A stretch of 64,000 nt of DNA from an uncultured Pelagibacteraceae bacterium (GTDB taxonomy: Bacteria > Pseudomonadota > Alphaproteobacteria > Pelagibacterales > Pelagibacteraceae). The stretch covers positions 1-64,000 of the forward strand of contig CACDQQ010000004.1 of assembly GCA_902555065.1 (NCBI GenBank), read 5' to 3'. Both the position numbers and the translations under genes were made by a program. Within the stretch, counting starts at the first letter, position 1. Every line of letters starts with the position of its first letter. Shown here in pieces: positions 53,938 to 63,088 of the stretch. A model generated the notes under the pieces. It was not told the DNA's origin. It worked only from the letters and a program-made list of their open reading frames with translations, and searched no databases.

Positions 53938-56703
53938 TTAATGAAGCTCTCCCCAGTTATCACCTATGTTTACATCTACCGATAATGGTATTGAAAATGA
54001 ATGCAAATCACTATCTTTCACACTTGTCATAATATCTTTAATCTTTTTAGAAGCAGATTTAGTACCATTATCAATTACCTCAAAAATCAATTCATCGTGA
54101 ATTTGAAGCAACATATTAAATTCATTTGTTTTTTTAGTATCAAGCTCATCGTTGATTCTAATCATAGCAAGTCGCATTATTTCTGATGCAGATCCTTGGA
54201 TAGGTGCATTTATAGCTGCCCTTTCTTGAAAATTTCTAACATTAAAATTTTTGTCATTGATTCCTGGAATATGAGTTTTTCGACCAAAAATATTTCTCAC
54301 ATATCCACTTTTTCTACAAAATTTAATCGTGTTATTCATGTATTCTTTAATTTCTGGAAATTTAATAAAATATGAATTTAGAAATTCTTCGGCTTCATTG
54401 TTTGATACACCAATTTGTTTGGCCAAACCATATTGAGATATTCCATAAATTATTCCGAAATTAATGGCTTTCGCTTTTCTCCTCATATCAGCATCAATTT
54501 TTTTTATGTCTGCACCAAAAACCTGGCTAGCGGTTAATGAGTGAATATCCTCGTTATTTTTAAAAGCTTTTTTTAGTTCTTTTACATCAGCTAGATCAGC
54601 CAAAATTCTCATTTCGATCTGATTATAGTCTGCTGATATTAGTTTTTTATTTTTTTCTGATATGAAGGCTTTACGAATATCTTTGCCCTCCTCAGTTTTA
54701 ATAGGTATATTTTGTAAATTTGGATCGCTAGATGCAAGTCTACCTGTTGTAGTTGCTGCTAACAGAAAAGATGTATGCACTCTTTTTGTATTAGGATTTA
54801 AATGCTCTGGCAAAGAGTCTGAATATGTATTTTTCAGTTTACTAGATTGCCTCCATTCTAAAACCAATTTAGGAAATTCATTCCCTTTGTAAGCTAAATC
54901 CTCTAGAACTGCTGCGCCAGTTGCAAAACTCCCTTTTTTAGTCTTTTTTAGCGATGCAATTTTGAGGTCATTATACATTATTTCACCCAACTGTTTAGTC
55001 GATGCAATATTAAATTTTTTTTTTGAAATTTTAAAAATTTGTTTTTCTAAATCTTGAAGTTTTTTTTCAAACTTAACAGATAATTTTTTAAGAAAATTAT
55101 TATCCAATTTTATGCCATTGATTTCCATAGATGCTAAAATTTTAATTAAAGGTTTTTCGAAAATTTCATAAATATTTAGTAATTTTTCTGATTTAAGCGA
55201 TTTCAAAAATATTTTATATAAACGGTAAGTTATATCAGCATCTTCTGCCGCATAATCTTTTGCAATAATTAACTCTACTTGACTGAATTTAATTTCTTTT
55301 TTTCCAGATCCAACAAGATCTTTATATTTAATTGTTTTGTGACCAAGATGAATATCTGAAAGGGTATCCATATTATGTCTATTTTTCCCAGCATCTAAAA
55401 CGTATGACATCAACATTGTATCTTCCATGCTTTGAATATCTATATCCCTTTTACGAAATATTATGTAATCGAATTTAATATTTTGCCCAATTTTTTTTAA
55501 ACTTTTATCCTCTAAATATGGTTTTAAAATTCTCAAAACATCTTTTTCATTTAGATTATTTTTATCATTATGACCTGTTGGAATGTAACAAGCTTTACCT
55601 ATTTTGCTAGAAATTGAGATACCAACTAAATTTGCCTGATGTGGATCAAGAGAATCTGTTTCAGTATCAATAGAAAATTCACCAGCTTCTTCAGCTTCTT
55701 GCATCCAATCTTTTATTTCAGATAAATTTTTTATCAAAACATATTTATCTTTTGATATTTTAGATGTTTCTTTTTTGACTTCTATTTCATCACTAAATTT
55801 GGATTTACCATAAGTCGAAATTGCCGAACTCAATAACCTATTAAATTCCATTTCTCTCAAAAAATTGTATAACTTGTCTACGTCTACTTTTTTTAGAACA
55901 AAGTCAGTTAATTTGTCTTTCACCGGAACATCATTTTTTAATGTGACCAGTTTTTTACTTACCAGAGCCTTATCTTTATTTTCTAAAAGTGTTTCTCTTC
56001 TTTTATTCTGTTTTATTTTATTTGCGTTTTTAAGAAGGTTTTCTAAATTTCCATATTCCTTAATTAATTCTGCTGCTGTTTTTACACCAATACCTGGAAC
56101 GCCAGGCACATTGTCTGTACTATCCCCTGCTAGTGATTGAACATCAATTACTTTATCTGGACCAACCCCAAATTTATTGATTACATCGTCATTTGATATA
56201 AATTTATTCTTCATTGGATCGTATATACGAACCTTTTTTTTGAAAAGTTGCATTAAATCTTTGTCAGATGATACAATTGTAACCTTTGCGCCTTCGTCTA
56301 ATATTTGCTCTACATAGGTGGCTATCAAATCATCAGCCTCATAATTTAACATTTCTATAGATGGTAAATTGAATGCTAATACTGACTTTCTAATATAATC
56401 GAATTGTGGAATTAGATCATCGGGAGCATCAGACCTATTTCCCTTATAATCTGAATATATTTCGTTTCGAAAATTCTTTCTTGCAGAGTCAAAGATTACT
56501 GCAAAATGAGTTGGTTTTTCTAAATTTTCGCTAGATTTAGAGTCCTCTAATAATTTAAACAGCATGTTACAAAATCCACTTACTGCCCCTACTGGCAAAC
56601 CATCACTTTTTCGTGTTAATGGTGGCAATGCATAATAGGCTCTAAATATGTATCCCGACCCATCAATAAGATAGAAATGATCTGTTTTTTTAATTTTACC
56701 CAT
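53938..56703 (-). CDS. polA: DNA polymerase I
   Basis: PolA fills gaps and removes Okazaki primers. The 921 residues contain a 5'-3' exonuclease domain (YLIDGSGYIFRAYYALPPLTRKSDGLPVGAV at the N-terminus, with GIGVKTAAELIKEYGNLE), then a 3'-5' exonuclease domain with FSIDTETDSLDPH (catalytic DxE). The polymerase domain has FISADYNQIEMRILA (motif A), RRKAKAINFGIIYGIS (motif B) and LQIHDELIFEV (motif C). All active-site motifs are present, so both exonucleases look functional. It reads leftward from 56703 with a 100-base AT-rich gap before bioY. Confidence 0.97.
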   Translation of the reverse strand: MGKIKKTDHFYLIDGSGYIFRAYYALPPLTRKSDGLPVGAVSGFCNMLFKLLEDSKSSENLEKPTHFAVIFDSARKNFRNEIYSDYKGNRSDAPDDLIPQFDYIRKSVLAFNLPSIEMLNYEADDLIATYVEQILDEGAKVTIVSSDKDLMQLFKKKVRIYDPMKNKFISNDDVINKFGVGPDKVIDVQSLAGDSTDNVPGVPGIGVKTAAELIKEYGNLENLLKNANKIKQNKRRETLLENKDKALVSKKLVTLKNDVPVKDKLTDFVLKKVDVDKLYNFLREMEFNRLLSSAISTYGKSKFSDEIEVKKETSKISKDKYVLIKNLSEIKDWMQEAEEAGEFSIDTETDSLDPHQANLVGISISSKIGKACYIPTGHNDKNNLNEKDVLRILKPYLEDKSLKKIGQNIKFDYIIFRKRDIDIQSMEDTMLMSYVLDAGKNRHNMDTLSDIHLGHKTIKYKDLVGSGKKEIKFSQVELIIAKDYAAEDADITYRLYKIFLKSLKSEKLLNIYEIFEKPLIKILASMEINGIKLDNNFLKKLSVKFEKKLQDLEKQIFKISKKKFNIASTKQLGEIMYNDLKIASLKKTKKGSFATGAAVLEDLAYKGNEFPKLVLEWRQSSKLKNTYSDSLPEHLNPNTKRVHTSFLLAATTTGRLASSDPNLQNIPIKTEEGKDIRKAFISEKNKKLISADYNQIEMRILADLADVKELKKAFKNNEDIHSLTASQVFGADIKKIDADMRRKAKAINFGIIYGISQYGLAKQIGVSNNEAEEFLNSYFIKFPEIKEYMNNTIKFCRKSGYVRNIFGRKTHIPGINDKNFNVRNFQERAAINAPIQGSASEIMRLAMIRINDELDTKKTNEFNMLLQIHDELIFEVIDNGTKSASKKIKDIMTSVKDSDLHSFSIPLSVDVNIGDNWGELH

Positions 56704-56803
56704 AATTTAATTTATAATAATTTGACGTATTATAGTAAGAATAAAACATCCTGTTAATAAATATTAGTGGATTAAACTTTATTAAAATAGTAATTTAAAG
56801 CTA

Positions 56804-57355
56804 ATGGAATTAGTAAATTCAATTTCTAATAATAAAATAATTAAAATCATAATATTTGCATTAATAGGTTCTATTTTATTGACAATATCTGCAAAAATTA
56901 AAATACCTTTTTATCCAGTTCCTATGACTATGCAAACATTTATAGTTTTGTTTTTAGGAATTTCGTTTGGATATAAAGTCGGGGTACTTTCGGTAGTTTT
57001 TTATTTGATAGAAGGAATTATGGGATTACCGGTATTTTCTAACTCACCAGAGAAAGGAATAGGATTAGCTTATTTTGTTGGTCCCACAATGGGATATTTA
57101 ATAGGTTTTATATTTGCATGTCTGATAGCAGGCATGTTTACATACGGTAAAAACCATATATTAAATTTTTTAAAAATTATAATTGCAACATCAGTAATAT
57201 ATATTTTGGGTATTTTGTGGCTTGGAAATTTAATCGGTTGGGATAAACCAATATTAGAATTTGGTGTTTACCCATTTCTTTATGCTGAATTATTTAAGAT
57301 ATTATTACTAACGGTTTCAGTTAATAAAATTATTAAACTTAGAAAATATATTTAG
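56804..57355 (+). CDS. bioY: Biotin transporter BioY
   Basis: This 183-residue S-component of an ECF transporter has six membrane segments and family features: KIKIPFYPVPMTMQTFIVLFLGISFGYKVG, FYLIEGIMGLPVFS, and GYLIGFIFACLIAG. It moves biotin, alone or with EcfAT (no Ecf genes in this window). Its presence is consistent with vitamin uptake in a streamlined cell. It converges on regA with two bases between. Confidence 0.93.
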   Translation: MELVNSISNNKIIKIIIFALIGSILLTISAKIKIPFYPVPMTMQTFIVLFLGISFGYKVGVLSVVFYLIEGIMGLPVFSNSPEKGIGLAYFVGPTMGYLIGFIFACLIAGMFTYGKNHILNFLKIIIATSVIYILGILWLGNLIGWDKPILEFGVYPFLYAELFKILLLTVSVNKIIKLRKYI

Positions 57356-57357
57356 AA

Positions 57358-57921
57358 TTACCTTGGAGATCTTTTTGATAGAATTCTTTGAAGTGTTCTT
57401 CGATGCATTTTAAGTCTTCTTGCAGTCTCAGATACATTTCTGTTACATAATTCAAAAACTCTATGAATATGTTCCCATTTAACTCTATCAGCGGACATTG
57501 GATTTTCTGGAGGAGCAGCTTTTTTATTTGGATCAGCTAAAAGTGCTTTTTCTACGTCATCTGCATCTGCTGGTTTAGCTAAATAGTCTATTGCACCTTC
57601 TTTAATGGCTGCTACTGCAGTTGGTATATTTCCATAACCAGTAAGCATCACTATTCTGCTCTCTGAGTTATTTTTCTGGATTTCTTTTACAACTTCTAGT
57701 CCGTTTCCATCGTTTAGTCTCAAGTCAACAACTGCGAAAGCAGGTTTTTTTGATTTCACAGACTCTATTCCAATTTTTACACCCTCTGCTTGTGAAACAG
57801 AAAAGCCCTTTTTCTCCATTGCTCGAGCTAGTCTTTCTCTAAAAGGGTTATCATCATCTACTATAAGTAGAGATTTATCCTCAAATTCTGTTATTTTTTT
57901 TAATACTTCCGCTTCTGGCAT
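57358..57921 (-). CDS. regA: ActR/RegA (PrrA) redox response regulator
   Basis: This 187-residue regulator has a receiver domain with D66 in VVDLRLNDGNGLEV, LTGYGNIPTAVAAIKEGAIDYLAKP, and a short linker PPENPMSADRVKWEHI with the typical four-proline hinge shortened. The Fis-type helix-turn-helix NVSETARRLKMHRRTLQRILSKRSPR is nearly identical to those of RegA/PrrA/ActR. It normally works with the membrane kinase RegB, which is not in this window. It governs respiration, carbon or nitrogen genes. The start codon is next to the speC leader region. Confidence 0.93.
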   Translation of the reverse strand: MPEAEVLKKITEFEDKSLLIVDDDNPFRERLARAMEKKGFSVSQAEGVKIGIESVKSKKPAFAVVDLRLNDGNGLEVVKEIQKNNSESRIVMLTGYGNIPTAVAAIKEGAIDYLAKPADADDVEKALLADPNKKAAPPENPMSADRVKWEHIHRVFELCNRNVSETARRLKMHRRTLQRILSKRSPR

Positions 57922-58010
57922 GGACCTTATATGGAAACATTCTAAATTATTTCAAGGGTACATTTTTACTTTACATTGGCTCATTTTCTGCATAAATGCT
58001 CGTCTTATAT

Positions 58011-58042
58011 AAACTTGCATAGCAGTTATGCCGGTTTTTTTT
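58011..58042 (+). terminator. Terminator-like hairpin in the leader of the polyamine operon (attenuator candidate)
   Basis: AAACTTGCATA (58011-58021) pairs with TATGCCGGTTT (58027-58037), with one T-C mismatch and one G-U, across a GCAGT loop, and a T run extends to 58042. It lies 24 bases before the speC-like start. The upstream gene regA reads the other way, so this element can only stop transcripts entering the polyamine operon or distant read-through from bioY. The TTATGC arm can also pair with GCATAA at 57990-57995, a possible competing antiterminator. A relation to the alphaproteobacterial speF leader motif is possible but not verified. Confidence 0.6.
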
Positions 58043-58066
58043 GTTAAATTTTTTTTGGAGCTTTAA

Positions 58067-59245
58067 ATGCAAAAATTTAAATCAGTTGATAAATTAGTAA
58101 ACCAACTGAAACCAACAGAACCTGTTTATTGTATTAGAAGAGATTCTATAAACATAGCTTCTAAATTTTTTCAGAATAAATTTCCTGGTAAAATCCTATA
58201 TGCAGTTAAAACTAACCCGCATCCATTAGTATTAAAAACTATCGTGGAAAGCGGGATTAATGATTTTGATATCGCTTCAATTAAAGAAGTTGAGGCAATT
58301 AGAAGTGTTAGCCCAAATGCAAAATGCTCTTACATGCATACTGTAAAAAGCAAAGAAAGTATAAACGAAGCATATTTCAAATATAATATTAAGACTTTTT
58401 CAATAGATACAAAAGATGAATTAATAAAAATTCTTAATAGTACTAATCAAGCTAAGGATTTAGAGTTATTTGTGAGAGTTGCAGTTTCTAATGAACACGC
58501 AGAAATAGATTTATCTAAAAAATTTGGCGCACAAACTTCTGAAGCAATAGGGCTTTATAGATTAACAAAACAGTATGCAAAAAAAATAGGATTAAGTTTT
58601 CATGTGGGTTCACAATGTATGCATCCAATATCCTATTCAAAAGGAATTAACGAAATTAAATATATAATAAAAAAAACAAAAATAGTTCCAGACGTTATAA
58701 ATATAGGTGGAGGATTTCCAACAATCTATCCTGACTTAGTTCCTCAATCATTAGACTCTTATTTTGAGGAAATAAAAAATTCATTAAATAAATTAAAATT
58801 AGAAAAAAAACCAGAAATTATATGTGAGCCAGGTCGAGCAATTGTTGCAGAAAGTGGTTCGACAATTGTGAGAGTAAACTTAAGAAAAAAACAAAAGCTA
58901 TATATTAATGATGGAACATACGGAACTTTATTTGATGCAGGAGTGCCTAATATAGTTTATCCATCAAGGATAATTACAAGTGGAAGAATTATATCAAAAA
59001 AATTGACTTCATTTGATTTTTATGGACCAACATGTGATAGCATGGATTATATGAAGGGACCTTTCATTCTACCTAATAATATTAAAGAAGGTGATTACAT
59101 TGAACTAGGTCAATTGGGAGCATACGGTTTGACATTTAGAACTCAATTTAATGGATATTATTCTGATAGTATTTACGAAGTTTGTGATGATCCAATTATG
59201 ACGATGTATGACAAAGAAACAAATAAAGAGTTTCTTGTTGCATAA
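58067..59245 (+). CDS. PLP-dependent ornithine/lysine decarboxylase (alanine-racemase fold)
   Basis: This 392-residue type III-fold decarboxylase makes a diamine (putrescine, or cadaverine or agmatine depending on specificity). The Schiff-base lysine is in ILYAVKTNPHP (Lys48). HVGSQC, the glycine-rich phosphate loop VINIGGGFPTIYPD, EPGRAIVAE and the active-site cysteine in YGPTCDSMDY are all present. A Shine-Dalgarno (TTGGAG) precedes the ATG. The terminator-like hairpin upstream suggests feedback. The adjacent agmatine-deiminase gene leaves arginine as a possible substrate, but ornithine or lysine is the default for this fold and size. Confidence 0.9.
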   Translation: MQKFKSVDKLVNQLKPTEPVYCIRRDSINIASKFFQNKFPGKILYAVKTNPHPLVLKTIVESGINDFDIASIKEVEAIRSVSPNAKCSYMHTVKSKESINEAYFKYNIKTFSIDTKDELIKILNSTNQAKDLELFVRVAVSNEHAEIDLSKKFGAQTSEAIGLYRLTKQYAKKIGLSFHVGSQCMHPISYSKGINEIKYIIKKTKIVPDVINIGGGFPTIYPDLVPQSLDSYFEEIKNSLNKLKLEKKPEIICEPGRAIVAESGSTIVRVNLRKKQKLYINDGTYGTLFDAGVPNIVYPSRIITSGRIISKKLTSFDFYGPTCDSMDYMKGPFILPNNIKEGDYIELGQLGAYGLTFRTQFNGYYSDSIYEVCDDPIMTMYDKETNKEFLVA

Positions 59246-60285
59246 TGTCAGATACAAAAAATCTTAATCATAACAGAAAAAAAGACTTTTTAAGTAAAGA
59301 GGTTGAGCATATTGATATTACATCATTTGATTCTAGAAAAATTATATCTTCTATGGAAAAAATGTCTTTTGTTTCAAGAGAAACTGCTAATGCATCTAAG
59401 ATATATAATGAAATGCTTAAAGATAAAGATTGTACAATATTCTTAACGCTTGCAGGGTCTACTTCTGCTGCTGGATGTATGCATATTTATAGAGATATGG
59501 TTAAATACAACATGGTAGATGCAATTGTAGCAACTGGAGCATCTATAATAGATATGGATTTTTTTGAAGCGCTTGGATTTAAACATTACCAAGGATCACA
59601 ATATCAAAATGATAATGAACTTAGAGACAATTATATAGATAGGATTTATGATACTTACATCGATGAAGAAGAGCTCCAGGTTTGTGATAAAACAATAGGA
59701 GAAATAGCAGACAAACTTGAGCCGAAGTCTTACACATCGAGAGAATTTATTAAAGAGATTGGCAAATATCTAAAAACTAATTCTAAAAAGAAAGGTTCTT
59801 TAATTGAAACAGCTTTTGATAACGATGTACCTATATTCTGTCCTGCATTTACAGACTCAAGTGCAGGTTTTGGATTAGTCATGCATCAAGAGAGAAATCC
59901 AAAAAATCATATTACAATAGACTCAATTAGAGAATTTAGAGAATTAACAGAGATTAAAATTAAATCTAAAGGGTCGGGATTATTTATGATTGGTGGTGGA
60001 GTTCCAAAAAACTTTATACAAGACACAGTAATTTGTGCTGAACTTTTGGGAAAAAATGTAGATATGCACAAATATGCAATACAAATTACTGTTGCTGACT
60101 CAAGAGATGGAGCTTGCAGTAGTTCAACATTAAAAGAAGCAAGTTCATGGGGTAAGGTTGATACTACCAAAGAACAAATGGTATTTGCTGAAGCTACCAG
60201 TGTTTTACCATTAATAGCAAGTGACGCCTATCATACTGGAGAGTGGAAAAATAGAGACAGAAAAAACTTTTCCAAAATATTTTGA
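59245..60285 (+). CDS. Deoxyhypusine-synthase-like protein (probable homospermidine/spermidine-type synthase)
   Basis: This 346-residue protein has the DHS NAD-binding fold. It includes CTIFLTLAGSTSAAGCMHIYRDMVKYNMVDAIVATGASIIDMDFFEALG, the GGGVPKNFIQDTV nucleotide loop, and a C-terminal KEASSWGKVD. That Lys (about residue 304) matches the catalytic lysine of eukaryotic deoxyhypusine synthase in its SWGK motif. Bacteria lack eIF5A, so the substrate is not that protein. The enzyme family can transfer the aminobutyl group of spermidine to putrescine. It overlaps the decarboxylase stop by one base in the polyamine operon. Confidence 0.85.
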   Translation: MSDTKNLNHNRKKDFLSKEVEHIDITSFDSRKIISSMEKMSFVSRETANASKIYNEMLKDKDCTIFLTLAGSTSAAGCMHIYRDMVKYNMVDAIVATGASIIDMDFFEALGFKHYQGSQYQNDNELRDNYIDRIYDTYIDEEELQVCDKTIGEIADKLEPKSYTSREFIKEIGKYLKTNSKKKGSLIETAFDNDVPIFCPAFTDSSAGFGLVMHQERNPKNHITIDSIREFRELTEIKIKSKGSGLFMIGGGVPKNFIQDTVICAELLGKNVDMHKYAIQITVADSRDGACSSSTLKEASSWGKVDTTKEQMVFAEATSVLPLIASDAYHTGEWKNRDRKNFSKIF

Positions 60286-60288
60286 TTG

Positions 60289-61170
60289 ATGATCAAAAAA
60301 GTAAAAATTGGAATTATTCAAAGTAAAATTTCAGATAGTATTCAAAAAAATATAAATTCAGCTATTAAAAATATAAAAAAAGCAGCATCAAAAAAAGCTA
60401 AAATAATTTGTGTACCAGAACTATTTTTATCAAGTTATTTTTGTCAAACAGAAAGTCATTCCAACTTTAAGCTAGCAGAAAAAATACCTGGCAGAACTAC
60501 AAAGATATTTTGTGAATTAGCCAAAGATTTACAAATAGTATTAATGATTTCATTATTTGAAAAAAAAACACATGGCTTCTATCATAATACTAGTATCGTT
60601 ATTAGCGAGAAAGGTAAAATTTTATCGAAATATAGAAAAATGCATATACCAGATGATCCTGGTTATTATGAAAAATTTTATTTTACTCCTGGAGATTTAG
60701 GTTTTAAATCTGTTAAAACAAAATTTGGTAAAATTGGACCTTTAATTTGTTGGGATCAATGGTTCCCGGAAGCTGCAAGATTGACTGCACTTAAAGGTGC
60801 ACAAATAATTTTTTACCCTACTGCTATTGGATGGCATCCTAAAGAGAAAAAAAAATTTGGAAAATCTCAACTAAACTCTTGGATAACAATGCAAAAATCT
60901 CACGCAATCGCAAATGGTACTTATGTGGTTGCTATAAATAGAGTTGGAACAGAAAAAAAAGGTAAGAAGAAAATAGAATTCTGGGGAAACTCAATGATCA
61001 TAGATCCTAGTGGGCAAATAATTGGAAAACTTGGGAATAAAAAAGAAGAAATTTTAATTCGTGAAATAAACTATAAAAAAATTGATTCAGCAAGAGAACA
61101 TTGGCCTTTTTTAAGAGATAGAAGAATCGATTTTTATAAAGGCATACTAAAAAATCCTGCAGATGAATGA
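60289..61170 (+). CDS. aguB: Carbon-nitrogen hydrolase, N-carbamoylputrescine amidase-like
   Basis: This 293-residue nitrilase-superfamily enzyme splits N-carbamoylputrescine to putrescine, CO2 and ammonia. The Glu-Lys-Cys triad lies in CVPELFLSSYFCQ, KYRKMHIPDDPGYYEKFYFTPGD and GPLICWDQWFPEAARL. The last two segments are those of AguB. I chose the ATG at 60289; the TTG just before it gives one more residue. Gene order with aguA downstream supports the agmatine route. Its stop overlaps the aguA start by eight bases. Confidence 0.92.
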   Translation: MIKKVKIGIIQSKISDSIQKNINSAIKNIKKAASKKAKIICVPELFLSSYFCQTESHSNFKLAEKIPGRTTKIFCELAKDLQIVLMISLFEKKTHGFYHNTSIVISEKGKILSKYRKMHIPDDPGYYEKFYFTPGDLGFKSVKTKFGKIGPLICWDQWFPEAARLTALKGAQIIFYPTAIGWHPKEKKKFGKSQLNSWITMQKSHAIANGTYVVAINRVGTEKKGKKKIEFWGNSMIIDPSGQIIGKLGNKKEEILIREINYKKIDSAREHWPFLRDRRIDFYKGILKNPADE

Positions 61171-62215
61171 AAGCTTTAATGGATTTAGAATGCCGGCTGA
61201 ATGGGAGCCTCAAAATTCAGTTTGGATTGCTTGGCCTTATAATAAATATGATTGGCCTGGATTATATCAATTTATTCCTGAAGTAATTTTAAAAATTATA
61301 AAAAAAATTTCAAAGAATCAGAAAATTAACTTAATCGTTAGCAAAAATATAAAAAATATAAAAAAATTAATAAAACTTAATAAAATTAAAAATATCAACT
61401 TCCACTATATTAAAACTGATAGAATATGGTTAAGAGATTCTGGACCCATATTTATAACAAATAAAGTTGAAAAGAAAAAAGTAATACTAAATTTTGGTTT
61501 TAACGGATGGTCAAAGTATAAAAATTATAAAAATGACAATAAAATCAATAATAGTATTAGTAAAATTGCTAATTTTAAAAAGATTGATCCAATAATCAAA
61601 AAAAAAGGCAGAATTAGAAAAATAATCATGGAAGGAGGGGCATTTGATGTAAATGGCTCAGGTACAATTCTATTAACTGAAGAATGTTTGTTAAGCAAAA
61701 TTCAAGAAAGAAATAAAAATTTTAAAAAAAAAGACTACGAAAAAATGTTTAATAAATACTTAAATATAAAAAACTTTATATGGCTTAAAAAAGGAATTGC
61801 AGGCGATGATACACATGGACACGTTGATGACATATCAAGATTTGTTTCAAGAAATACGATTATGACTGCGGTTGAAAATAATAAAAAAGATATAAATTAC
61901 AAAAACTTAAATAAGAATTTAAATATATTGAAAGAAAGTAAATGTGAGAAAGGAAAGAAATTCAAAATTATAAAAGTTCCTATGCCTTCGCCAATTTATA
62001 TTGAGAACACAAGAGTTCCTGCAAGTTATATGAATTTTTATATTTGTAATAAAAAAATAATTCTTCCAATATTCAGAGTAAAAGAAGACAATATTGCAAT
62101 TAAAATTTTCAAAAATTACTTTAGAAATAGAAAAATCGAAACAGTTGACTGTAGCAAATTGATATGGGGGTTTGGTGCAATACATTGCATGACCCAACAA
62201 GAACCTAAAATTTAA
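61163..62215 (+). CDS. aguA: Agmatine deiminase
   Basis: AguA converts agmatine to N-carbamoylputrescine plus ammonia. The 350-residue guanidino-modifying enzyme starts MPAEWEPQNSVWIAWPYNKYDW. It has the WLRDSGPIF motif, GGAFDVNGSGTILLTEECLL, DDTHGHVDDISRFV and the catalytic cysteine in GFGAIHCMTQQEP. All core residues are intact. Gene order AguB-AguA and the shared overlap place both in one route from agmatine to putrescine. It is the last gene of the polyamine operon and converges on the queuosine-type transporter. Confidence 0.94.
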   Translation: MNESFNGFRMPAEWEPQNSVWIAWPYNKYDWPGLYQFIPEVILKIIKKISKNQKINLIVSKNIKNIKKLIKLNKIKNINFHYIKTDRIWLRDSGPIFITNKVEKKKVILNFGFNGWSKYKNYKNDNKINNSISKIANFKKIDPIIKKKGRIRKIIMEGGAFDVNGSGTILLTEECLLSKIQERNKNFKKKDYEKMFNKYLNIKNFIWLKKGIAGDDTHGHVDDISRFVSRNTIMTAVENNKKDINYKNLNKNLNILKESKCEKGKKFKIIKVPMPSPIYIENTRVPASYMNFYICNKKIILPIFRVKEDNIAIKIFKNYFRNRKIETVDCSKLIWGFGAIHCMTQQEPKI

Positions 62216-62764
62216 TTATGCTGCTTTTAGTGTACCGAGTAATAATCTAAAAGGTATCAACATTACAAGGGCAACAAATATTTTTACCGCAAGATCTCCT
62301 AACGATAAAGTTACCCAAGGAATTCCCGTTCCATAGAAGGATATTGAGAAAAATAAAAAAGTATCAACTGTTGAACCTATCAAAGAAGATGTTAAAGGTG
62401 CTATAAACCATTTTTTTTGTCTTAATTGATCAAATATCTGAACATCTAAAAGTTGAGCAATTATAAAAGCTGTTCCTGAACCAATTGCTATTCTTATAGA
62501 AATAAGATCAGTAAAATTAGTTGAAAATATTAAAGTAAACAAAATTCCAATTGTGAAGCCTATATAAACAATTTTTCTAGCTACTAATTTTCCAAAGGAT
62601 CTGTTGGCTAAATCTGTAATTAAAAATGCAATTGGATAACTAAAAGCACCGTAAGTTAAAATTTCCTCTAAACCGTAATATTTTATAGGAAATTGAACTA
62701 AATAATTAGATGCTAGCACAACCAATCCCATTAAAAATGAGAGAGTAAGGAAAACTTTATTCAT
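62216..62764 (-). CDS. Queuosine-precursor transporter family (YhhQ/VUT)
   Basis: This 182-residue protein has six hydrophobic segments and VUT-family motifs: MGLVVLASNYLVQFPIKYYGLEEILTYGAFSYPIAFLITDLANRSFGKLVARKIVY, and AIGSGTAFIIAQLLDVQIFDQLR. It likely imports a 7-deazaguanine precursor (preQ0/preQ1) for tRNA queuosine. No PreQ1 riboswitch is found because its start overlaps the end of rpmB directly. It may be co-expressed with L28. Confidence 0.86.
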   Translation of the reverse strand: MNKVFLTLSFLMGLVVLASNYLVQFPIKYYGLEEILTYGAFSYPIAFLITDLANRSFGKLVARKIVYIGFTIGILFTLIFSTNFTDLISIRIAIGSGTAFIIAQLLDVQIFDQLRQKKWFIAPLTSSLIGSTVDTFLFFSISFYGTGIPWVTLSLGDLAVKIFVALVMLIPFRLLLGTLKAA

Positions 62765-63045
62765 TATGCTGTTTTTGAGATTATTGATTTTTTAAGTTTT
62801 TTTAATCTTAACGATAAATCTCTAGATTTTGCAGATTTTAAGAAATTATCAAAGCTACCTTTTTTATCTACAGATCTAACACCTGCATTTGAAACTGTTA
62901 ATCTCAGAGATTTTTTTAAAAGTTCACTTTTAAATTTTACTTTCTTTAAATTTGGAAGAAATCTTCTCTTAGTTTTATTGTTAGCGTGACTAACATTATG
63001 GCCTTTTAGAGGGATTTTACCGGTAAGTTCGCATTTTTTAGACAT
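62764..63045 (-). CDS. rpmB: 50S ribosomal protein L28
   Basis: L28 is a large-subunit protein. The 93-residue protein opens [32 protein letters not shown], the L28 signature, and has the strongly basic C-terminal [14 protein letters not shown]. It is about 15 residues longer than the E. coli protein at the C-terminus, as in other alphaproteobacteria. It shares one base with the downstream transporter gene. Confidence 0.97.
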   Translation of the reverse strand: MSKKCELTGKIPLKGHNVSHANNKTKRRFLPNLKKVKFKSELLKKSLRLTVSNAGVRSVDKKGSFDNFLKSAKSRDLSLRLKKLKKSIISKTA

Positions 63046-63088
63046 AAATTTTCAAGATGTATATGGTCTTAAAGAATACCAGTCAAGA

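Noticed and set aside
62764-62768. PreQ1 riboswitch for the queuosine-type transporter
   Set aside because: The gene overlaps the end of rpmB, so there is no leader in which to place one.
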